A DNA stretch of 23,390 nucleotides, from positions 1 to 23,390 of IMG/VR virus record IMGVR_UViG_3300007540_004416. One strand, written 5' to 3'. This DNA comes from a virus. Shown piece after piece: positions 14,232-19,799 of the stretch (positions within the stretch are counted from its first letter, which is position 1; every line of letters begins with the position of its first letter). The notes under the pieces are model-generated. The model worked only from the letters and a program-made list of their open reading frames with translations. It was not told the origin of the DNA and made no database searches. The position numbers were made by a program, and so were the translations under genes.

Positions 14232-14882
14232 TCAAAGTTTTGAGAGGAAGTCCTCAAAGATCTTTAGCTTGGTTACAGATAGATCTCGTGATGAGGTCTT
14301 TTTAATTTCTTGCTTATAATCATTGATACTTGCTTCACGGATTATACCGTTGTCCCATATCCACTCTCTGTCTTCCATTATACCTTCAACGAAGGCATCC
14401 GGTGCAGATGGATCTGCTACAATATCAGCAGCAGTAGCAAGATAGAAGTCATTCTGAACCTCTGCAACACCGCCTCTATTTGGCTTAAGTGAACCCATGC
14501 CGCGCGATGATACTCCGATAGTAGCACCTTCGTTCATTAGATTCTTAACAATGTTACCCATCGGGGTTTCCATTATTTTAGCTTTGCCGACAAAATTACT
14601 ACCATCAGCTTTTAGCTCTGTGATCATATGTGAAACTCTATCCAGATTGATCGTTGGACCAGACGGGTGACCGAGCTCACCGAAGGCTCTCTTACGGTCA
14701 ATATTCTCTGCCTGGTAACGGGCTACTTCTTTCTGAAGAACTTCCATGGGATACATTCTACCATTTCTATTCTTCAAATTACCTTGCATGAAGATACCTT
14801 TTATATAATGGCTCTTCTCGCCCTTATCATTCTCTTCTGCAAGGTATTCTAAATGCTCGTTAATTTCGCATATGAGTTTCAT
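14232..14882 (-). CDS. 21: gp21 prohead core protease
   Basis: The serine protease (T4 gp21, family S77) that cleaves scaffold and capsid proteins after L-x-E or I-x-E in prohead maturation. Length 216 against 212 in T4. ELGHPSGPTINLDRVSH at 69-85 holds the catalytic His72, GVSSRGMGS at 123-131 holds the catalytic Ser (125 or 126), and AADIVADPSAPDAFVEGIME at 151-170 is the conserved end of the protease core. The early motif KGIFMQGNLKNRNGRMYP is also typical. The start lies 1 bp after the stop of the 87-aa gene, so the small head genes and gp21 form one operon. Confidence 0.96.
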   Translation of the reverse strand: MKLICEINEHLEYLAEENDKGEKSHYIKGIFMQGNLKNRNGRMYPMEVLQKEVARYQAENIDRKRAFGELGHPSGPTINLDRVSHMITELKADGSNFVGKAKIMETPMGNIVKNLMNEGATIGVSSRGMGSLKPNRGGVAEVQNDFYLATAADIVADPSAPDAFVEGIMEDREWIWDNGIIREASINDYKQEIKKTSSRDLSVTKLKIFEDFLSKL

Positions 14883-14883
14883 A

Positions 14884-15147
14884 TTAGTATCTCGCTACCG
14901 GTGTGGCTTTAACATCTGAATGTGCTATGATAGTATCAGTAGGTTGTTTTACAATTATCTCTGAGGCGCCAGCCTCTACAACTACAGAACCTGCTTTTCC
15001 ACCATCATTTTCTGGCCCTACAGTATTAGCTACTGTAAGAGTATGCTCACCTGCACCTGTATTAACAACACGTACAAATGTTGAAAGAGCAACGTTATTT
15101 GCAGTTGATAGGTCAGCTGATACACCAAGAAGCTTAATCGTTGCCAT
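14884..15147 (-). CDS. Small beta-rich protein in the head operon, function unknown
   Basis: An 87-residue protein without recognised motifs. It is rich in Val, Thr and Ala with alternating hydrophobic pattern (ALSTFVRVVNTGAGEHTLTV, then SVVVEAGASEIIVKQ), suggesting a small beta-sandwich of the kind seen in head-decoration or fibre proteins. Its ATG overlaps the end of the 108-aa gene by 14 bp, and its stop is 1 bp from the gp21 start, so it is co-translated with prohead genes. A virion or prohead role is inferred from position only. Confidence 0.8.
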   Translation of the reverse strand: MATIKLLGVSADLSTANNVALSTFVRVVNTGAGEHTLTVANTVGPENDGGKAGSVVVEAGASEIIVKQPTDTIIAHSDVKATPVARY

Positions 15148-15460
15148 CTTCTATATCCTCAATAAAGGAAGAGAAACTTTCTTTGATCTTTGACGATCCT
15201 TGCTTTACGACCGTCTCTCCTGCAGCATGCTTCTTACCGCCTTTATGCTCTTCAGGATTACCCTTAGAGATATCACCGGTAAATTGCGCCTCTGTTCCGA
15301 CAGGATGAGCGACTTTTTCAATCGCATGATCTTTTATGAAGTCTTCGTCGCCTTTTGAGCGAGGCTTATAGCCTTTAACTTCTTTATCATCATCCTTTGT
15401 AACTTTGTTATCGGCTGCTGGAGCTCCAGGAGCTTCAAATAGTGCTCTAAACTTCTTCAT
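15134..15460 (-). CDS. Small charged protein of the head operon, possibly prohead core
   Basis: A 108-residue, Lys/Asp/Glu-rich, probably disordered protein without Cys, Trp or membrane segment. I chose ATG 15460 over the longer upstream frame because AAGGAG lies 7 bp before it; the longer frame would overlap the previous gene extensively. It starts with MKKFRALFEAPG and ends with a helix (SKIKESFSSFIEDIEDG). Its place before gp21 is where T4 carries small prohead core genes (67, 68), so an internal core protein is plausible, but no family is recognised. Confidence 0.75.
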   Translation of the reverse strand: MKKFRALFEAPGAPAADNKVTKDDDKEVKGYKPRSKGDEDFIKDHAIEKVAHPVGTEAQFTGDISKGNPEEHKGGKKHAAGETVVKQGSSKIKESFSSFIEDIEDGND

Positions 15461-15632
15461 CTGCGGCTCCTTGTGCTTCAGGTTCGTTGAGAAAGTTTTG
15501 CGCGATAGCCACTTTCTCAACTCCAATTCTTTCTCTAAGCTTGTCAGCTAAGATATTTCCAACCGTATCCTCAAAGCCTGCAGGGCTTCTATTGAACACT
15601 GCATCAACAGCATCCTCATATGGATTCGACAT
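15447..15632 (-). CDS. Small prohead core-like protein (gp67/gp68 type)
   Basis: A 61-residue acidic helical protein. The stretch GNILADKLRERIGVEKVAIA followed by QNFLNEPE resembles the pattern of T4-like prohead core proteins, where a short helix of the form K-x-E-x-A-x-x-x-F precedes an acidic tail. It is the first gene after the late promoter at 15654-15661, has AAGGAG before ATG 15632, and overlaps the next gene by 14 bp. Core function is an inference from this pattern and from position; sequence identity is too low for me to name the exact T4 gene. Confidence 0.7.
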   Translation of the reverse strand: MSNPYEDAVDAVFNRSPAGFEDTVGNILADKLRERIGVEKVAIAQNFLNEPEAQGAADEEV

Positions 15633-15653
15633 TATATACTCCTTTTTTCTTTA

Positions 15654-15661
15654 TATTTATA
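15654..15661 (-). promoter_or_regulatory. T4-type late promoter of the head operon
   Basis: A perfect TATAAATA on the minus strand, between the end of the fibre-like gene (15666) and the ATG at 15632, followed by an AAGGAG ribosome site. It should drive the 61-aa, 108-aa and 87-aa genes and gp21. Confidence 0.8.
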
Positions 15662-15665
15662 ATAA

Positions 15666-16337
15666 CTATTTTGTTAAGACAAAATTTCCACTGCCGACAT
15701 AAAGAACTTCAATTTTATTGTATAGACTTGTTGCAACCGTAACTGTAGATGTTGCAGCATTAATCTGCGTATCTGCAGACGCAGCTACTGTATCATTGGC
15801 ATATACGCCAATCTGTATTGTATCGAAACCAGCATGTCCGAGAAATCCATCACCTCCATCTAACTTCACAACGATATTGCCAGTGCTTACTGGTAGAAAG
15901 GTAAAGTGATCACCGACAGTAAGGTTTGCTGATTCATCTATAGTTATATACACAGACTCTGTGCTGTTAACAACAACTGCAATATTATGGTCTGATGTAT
16001 CAAGAGATGTATTGCTTGCTATTGTCTGTACTGTCTGTCTTGCGACAGGTACTGATACAGCTTGAAATGAAAGCGTACCGCTACCATTTGTTGTAAGTAC
16101 TTGACCTGTTGAACCATCTGAGGTGGGGAATGTAATTGAGCTATTAGCTAGAGTGAGTCCACCGGTACCTACACTTAATGAGTGTACATTAGCACCAATT
16201 TCAAATATATCGGACCCTGTAGACGAGTAAAGACGGCCGTCGCTTGTGTTTAGTGCGAGCTCTCCGGTGTCTAGATTTGCAGTGGTCGGGGATTTACCCG
16301 CGAGCGAGCTGCGTTTGATTTTAATAGTTGAAGACAT
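15666..16337 (-). CDS. Short tail-fibre-like virion protein (paralogue A)
   Basis: A 223-residue protein whose first 90 residues are paralogous to the neighbouring 202-aa protein and whose first 45 resemble the 558-aa one: IKIKRSSLAGKSPTTANLDT, GELALNTSDGRLYSSTGSDI, then GANVHSLSVGTG. This N-terminal module is common in marine T4-like structural proteins and probably attaches the protein to the virion or fibre. The C-terminal half is different and beta-rich (NIVVKLDGGDGFLGHAGFDT, then SLYNKIEVLYVGSGNFVLT), like a small fibre tip domain. An AGAGG site precedes ATG 16337. No late promoter box was found immediately upstream; palindromes are there instead. Confidence 0.82.
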   Translation of the reverse strand: MSSTIKIKRSSLAGKSPTTANLDTGELALNTSDGRLYSSTGSDIFEIGANVHSLSVGTGGLTLANSSITFPTSDGSTGQVLTTNGSGTLSFQAVSVPVARQTVQTIASNTSLDTSDHNIAVVVNSTESVYITIDESANLTVGDHFTFLPVSTGNIVVKLDGGDGFLGHAGFDTIQIGVYANDTVAASADTQINAATSTVTVATSLYNKIEVLYVGSGNFVLTK

Positions 16338-16344
16338 TCATAAC

Positions 16345-16379
16345 CTCTATATAGAGCATATAACTGCATATATATGCAG
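16345..16379 (-). repeat. Two AT-rich palindromes before paralogue A
   Basis: CTCTATATAGAG (16345-16356) and CTGCATATATATGCAG (16364-16379) are perfect palindromes directly between the terminator at 16382-16402 and the ATG at 16337. They could form hairpins in the 5' leader of the fibre gene or bind a dimeric protein. The first overlaps the ribosome site AGAGG, so folding could hide it. Function unknown. Confidence 0.6.
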
Positions 16380-16381
16380 GG

Positions 16382-16402
16382 AAAAAGGGGCGCATGCGCC
16401 CC
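16382..16402 (-). terminator. Rho-independent terminator after the 202-aa gene
   Basis: The minus strand has the perfect palindrome GGGGCGCATGCGCCCC followed by TTTTT, 17 bp past the gene stop. Stem strength and T tract make this a convincing terminator. Confidence 0.85.
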
Positions 16403-16418
16403 TGATCACTATTCAATC

Positions 16419-17027
16419 TTAGAACGTTCCACCATCAACGGTATCTACTCTGCCTGTAAGGACAGTAAGAGCATCATTTGTTACTGTAAGATTAGATATT
16501 GTTGCGAAAGTACTGTTAACATATGTGTTACTAGCAACATCGTCACCAAGATCCAGTGTTACATTAACACCGTCTGTAGCCGTTCCAAAGTAAGGAACTT
16601 TTGCTACCGTAGTAGCGCCTGTTTTAAATGATAAGAAACCATCAGGATTAGCTACTACTTGGTCACTAGACGATAGCGTGCTAAGTTGTGTTTCTACATC
16701 AGTCGTAGTTGTGCTTGCTTGAATAGAGTAGTTATTACCCGTATCAAGATTTTGCCAAGCTACGTTACCGGAACCATCCGTTACTAACGTCTGACCTGTC
16801 GTACCGTCAGCACCTGGGAAGGTTACAGCGCCATTTGCAAATGAGAAGGAGCCTGAGCCCACTGCTAACGAGTGTACGTTAGCTCCTACCTCAAATACAC
16901 TCGCTCCTTTTGAGGAGTATAGACGACCATCGCTAATATTAAGCGCAAGTTCGCCCGTAGTTATGTTGCTGGTAGTTGGTGCTTTACCGGCCTCAGTACT
17001 ACGTTTGATTTTAATTATTGATGCCAT
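16419..17027 (-). CDS. Short tail-fibre-like virion protein (paralogue B)
   Basis: A 202-residue protein paralogous over its first 90 residues to the 223-aa neighbour (IKIKRSTEAGKAPTTSNITT, GELALNISDGRLYSSKGASV, GANVHSLAVGSG), pointing to a local duplication. The second half is different (Thr/Ser/Val-rich, low in Cys and Trp), and it ends in VDTVDGGTF, the same kind of C-terminal ending as the 558-aa (IDGGTY) and 261-aa (LDGGSF) proteins. Likely a fibre or baseplate-attached component made late. An AGAGG site precedes ATG 17027 and a terminator hairpin follows the gene. Confidence 0.82.
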   Translation of the reverse strand: MASIIKIKRSTEAGKAPTTSNITTGELALNISDGRLYSSKGASVFEVGANVHSLAVGSGSFSFANGAVTFPGADGTTGQTLVTDGSGNVAWQNLDTGNNYSIQASTTTTDVETQLSTLSSSDQVVANPDGFLSFKTGATTVAKVPYFGTATDGVNVTLDLGDDVASNTYVNSTFATISNLTVTNDALTVLTGRVDTVDGGTF

Positions 17028-17071
17028 TTAGACCTCTATCTTAGGTATCTATGTTTAAAGTCAGGTTTAAA

Positions 17072-17088
17072 GGGGCACTACGTACCCC
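17072..17088 (-). terminator. Probable terminator after the 558-aa gene
   Basis: Minus strand GGGGTAC-GTA-GTGCCCC, a 7-bp stem with one G-T pair, followed by TTTAAA. It lies about 16 bp past the gene stop and matches the position of the hairpin after the 202-aa gene. The T run is short, so termination may be partial. Confidence 0.6.
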
Positions 17089-17103
17089 TAATTACCTCGT
17101 CTC

Positions 17104-18780
17104 TTAATAAGTACCGCCATCGATAGTGGCGTTAAGCACGGCTTGCGATGAAGACCCAAAGTTAATTTGCTGATCTGGCTCTGAAGCTAGTTCATCAAAT
17201 AAGTGGAACGATCCATCAGATGCGTCACGTACTAGGCCTGCATACTTCTTAGCTCCGTCATTATACTGTACATAGAAACCAGTATCAACTGTATCTGCTA
17301 TGTTAGTATTGGCGAGCTTGAGCATGTTGTCGCCGATCGTTACAGTAGTTGAATCAATGTAAGTCAACGTACCGTTAACTTCGAGATTACCGTCTACTGT
17401 TAAACCACCGCTTACTTGCAAGTCGTTTGTTACTGTTAGGTTATTACCGACTGTTACATCGTTTGGCAATCCAACTTGGAAGTTAGTACCTTCGCCAGCT
17501 GCACCAGTAATTTCGATCTCGTTAGCAGTACCTGTAACTGATCCAGCGTAGTTACCAGTAGTATGCGTACCCAGATCAACACTGTTAGCTGCTGTCTGTA
17601 ACGAAATGGTAATGTCACCAGATCCGTCAAATGATGCTGAACCATCTTGGTCGCCATCGACTGTAATAGTACGTGCAGTTTCTAATATTGTTGCCTTAGC
17701 AGCAGTACCAGAAGTGTTAGCGACGATGCTGTCAGCCATTGTAGCATTAATTGTAATACCAGCTGAACCGTCAAAGTTTGCTGTACCAGTAACTTCACCG
17801 TCTATTGCAATAGCACGTGCTGTTGTTAATGTTGCGGCAGAACCAGTAGTATTCTGGTTACCTTCAGCATCAACACCAGGTAGGGTGATGTTAGCAGTAC
17901 CATCGAAACTTACACCACCTAAAGTACGAGCACTTTCAAGTGCTGTAGCTGTTGCAGCGTTGCCAGATGTATCTTGGTTACCAGTTGCGTCAACACCAGG
18001 AAGATTAATACCAGCTGAACCGTCGAAGTTAACACCGCCGATAGCTCTAGGAGTAGCAAGCTTTGTAGCATCTGCAGCTAGAGTAGCTGTTGCTGCAGTA
18101 CCAGATGTATCTTGGTTACCAGCTGCGTCAACACCAGGAAGATTAATATTTGCAGAACCATTAAATGATATGCCACCAATTGTACGTGGTGTAGTTAAGG
18201 TAGCAGCTGATCCTGTAGTATTTTGATTACCTACAGCATTAACACCAGGAAGATCAATTGGTGCAGAGCCGTCGAAGTTAACACCACCAATTGCGCGAGT
18301 GGTCTCTAATATCGTTGCTTTAGCAGCAGTACCAGAAGTGTTAGCAGTAATGCTATCAGCAACAGTAGTATTAATTGTTACGTTTTGTGAACCGTCGAAG
18401 TTGACTGTACCTGACACAGCACCATCTAGTGCGATAGCGCGAGCATCCGTTAGTTGAGCAGCACCACCTTCACCTGTAACCGAGATTGTGATTGCACCGT
18501 TTGAAACTCGCTGAATCGATGTACCTGTACCACCTACTAGTGAGATACGATCGTCAGTCAACGTATCGTTGTCAACTGTAAGTAAAATATCAGCTCCACC
18601 GGTTTCGGTGTTTGCTGAAGTTACTGCGTTATACTGGTCACCTGATACTGAAAATACTGATGAGCCGTTTGAGGAATAGATCTTTTTATCAGGTAGGTTA
18701 ATCGCGAGTTCGCCTGCTTCTAGCGAAGACGGAGCACTACCTGGTGTTAAGGACCGTTTTAGTTTAATGATTGAAGACAT
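17104..18780 (-). CDS. Repeat-containing tail fibre protein
   Basis: A 558-residue fibre-type protein. Residues 1-48 are the attachment-like module seen in its neighbours (IIKLKRSLTPGSAPSSLEAG, then ELAINLPDKKIYSSNGSSVF). Residues about 111-395 are tandem repeats of about 37-45 residues built on R-x-I-G-G-V-x-F-D-G-S-A-x-I-x-L-P-G-V followed by A-x-G-N-Q-(D/N)-T-(S/T)-G-x-A-A-T, a pattern typical of trimeric phage fibre shafts. Residues about 450-558 form a C-terminal part with NNLTVTNDLQVSGGLTVDGN and GFYVQYNDGAKKYAGLVRD, ending in IDGGTY. No Cys is present. A TATAAATA box lies 71 bp upstream. Role: host contact or fibre shaft; which fibre it equals in T4 is unclear. Confidence 0.88.
   Translation of the reverse strand: MSSIIKLKRSLTPGSAPSSLEAGELAINLPDKKIYSSNGSSVFSVSGDQYNAVTSANTETGGADILLTVDNDTLTDDRISLVGGTGTSIQRVSNGAITISVTGEGGAAQLTDARAIALDGAVSGTVNFDGSQNVTINTTVADSITANTSGTAAKATILETTRAIGGVNFDGSAPIDLPGVNAVGNQNTTGSAATLTTPRTIGGISFNGSANINLPGVDAAGNQDTSGTAATATLAADATKLATPRAIGGVNFDGSAGINLPGVDATGNQDTSGNAATATALESARTLGGVSFDGTANITLPGVDAEGNQNTTGSAATLTTARAIAIDGEVTGTANFDGSAGITINATMADSIVANTSGTAAKATILETARTITVDGDQDGSASFDGSGDITISLQTAANSVDLGTHTTGNYAGSVTGTANEIEITGAAGEGTNFQVGLPNDVTVGNNLTVTNDLQVSGGLTVDGNLEVNGTLTYIDSTTVTIGDNMLKLANTNIADTVDTGFYVQYNDGAKKYAGLVRDASDGSFHLFDELASEPDQQINFGSSSQAVLNATIDGGTY
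17596..18450 (-). repeat. Tandem repeats inside the 558-aa fibre gene
   Basis: At least seven degenerate units encode the pattern GGVxFDGSAxINLPGVDAxG with NQDTSGxAATA, residues about 111-395. DNA similarity is highest between the central units, for example ACCAGGAAGATTAAT and GTATCTTGGTTACCAG each recurring on the plus strand. Such repeats can change in number by recombination. Confidence 0.85.
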
Positions 18781-18788
18781 TTAAATAC

Positions 18789-19013
18789 CTACCTTTTCCT
18801 ATTAATAGTTAATGAGTGATTGAAGCCAGAAACTGAATTCGTCTTTTTCTTATTTATATTTTCAATAGTCTTAAGACCAGACTCAAGATTTTCAAGTTTT
18901 TCAATTAAATATTTGTTTTTTGTTGTTAATAATAGCACCTGCTTGGACAGGTCGTTAATTTTTTCTTGTTGCTCGTTAATATATAGCTCTAGGACTCTCT
19001 CATTTTCTTTCAT
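18789..19013 (-). CDS. Small coiled-coil protein in the fibre cluster
   Basis: A 74-residue protein with ATG immediately after the TAA of the 261-aa gene. Residues 2-50 form a heptad-like coiled coil (ENERVLELYINEQQEKINDL, then SKQVLLLTTKNKYLIEKLEN), followed by a basic tail ending in NRKR. There is no signal peptide or membrane segment. Base composition is more AT-rich than the fibre genes on either side. A perfect TATAAATA lies inside the end of this gene. It might be a chaperone or assembly factor for the fibre proteins, as small coiled-coil genes often are, but this is a guess. Confidence 0.75.
   Translation of the reverse strand: MKENERVLELYINEQQEKINDLSKQVLLLTTKNKYLIEKLENLESGLKTIENINKKKTNSVSGFNHSLTINRKR
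18851..18858 (-). promoter_or_regulatory. Possible T4-type late promoter upstream of the 558-aa fibre gene
   Basis: A perfect TATAAATA on the minus strand, within the coding sequence of the 74-aa gene and 71 bp before the 558-aa ATG. The box could be a by-product of Asn-Ile-Asn codons, so it is less certain than the intergenic boxes. Confidence 0.45.
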
Positions 19014-19799
19014 TTAGAAACTGCCACCGTCAAGTTTATCGAATGAAGGAGTACCGTCGGAAGCGATTTGAAATACCTCTCCTACCGTACCTGTTGCTTG
19101 TGTTAATGTGGAAGTATTAGAAGCAAACAATACCCCGTTTGTTGTAAATGATGCTAGTCCCGTACCACCATATTCAGTACCCAGTACATTTGATAAAATT
19201 AAACTGGTTATTGATGTATTACCATTTAACGTTGCGTCCGTAAGAATCGCCCCGTTTGGATCGAATACTCCGAACTGTCCAGTATATCTTGCTCCAACAA
19301 CATAGATACTTTTACCACTGAAGTTTACACCGCTGGGTAAGTTTGTACCTATAAAGTTTATTATACCGGATTGGTAGTCAAAAAGCCACTGATCATTGTT
19401 ACCAGAACCTGCAGCAAACAATTGAGTACCACTTGCTACAGCACTAGATGCGTCGCCAGATGTATGAACATATACCTTGACCTGATATGAGCTTCCTATC
19501 TCAGGTGGTATCCAATCTGTTAAACCTGTCTTCCATGTTCTATATTGCGTAGCTGTATTATCTTCTGTCGTCTCTCTTGGAGAAGAGTTACTATATACAG
19601 TTACAACACCACTACTTGATCCGGGTATTGTACCAGGTACATCAGAAGATTCTTTCCATATCTTATCGCCACGGAGTAAAAGAGGACTTGGTATTGACTC
19701 GTTACTAGCACCTTTATTGAGTCTTGTATCCGTCTTGGATACACCGTATCCTAATTTCTTCCATAGATAATCAAGCTTTTGATCGTCTGAAATTGACAT
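19014..19799 (-). CDS. Virion structural protein, tail-fibre/baseplate associated
   Basis: A 261-residue protein of a type conserved in marine T4-like phages. The N terminus KLDYLWKKLGYGVSKTDTRL, followed by SIPSPLLLRGDKIWKES, is distinctive of this family. The middle is beta-rich with YQVKVYVHTSGDASSAVASG and WLFDYQSGIINFIG. The end, TEYGGTGLASFTTNGVLFAS up to FDKLDGGSF, resembles the GGTG-x-x-S/T fibre repeat and has the DGG(S/T)(F/Y) ending shared with two neighbours. The ATG overlaps the stop of the 866-aa gene (TAATG). It probably links a fibre to the baseplate; the exact place in the virion is unknown. Confidence 0.82.
   Translation of the reverse strand: MSISDDQKLDYLWKKLGYGVSKTDTRLNKGASNESIPSPLLLRGDKIWKESSDVPGTIPGSSSGVVTVYSNSSPRETTEDNTATQYRTWKTGLTDWIPPEIGSSYQVKVYVHTSGDASSAVASGTQLFAAGSGNNDQWLFDYQSGIINFIGTNLPSGVNFSGKSIYVVGARYTGQFGVFDPNGAILTDATLNGNTSITSLILSNVLGTEYGGTGLASFTTNGVLFASNTSTLTQATGTVGEVFQIASDGTPSFDKLDGGSF

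Noticed and set aside
16364-16379. A phage attachment site or recombination site
   Set aside because: A perfect AT-rich palindrome alone is weak evidence and there is no integrase; T4-like phages are lytic.
17606-18226. A 206-codon open frame on the plus strand opposite the 558-aa fibre gene
   Set aside because: It is a shadow of the repeat-rich coding strand; composition is Val/Ala/Pro biased, with no ribosome site and no known motif.
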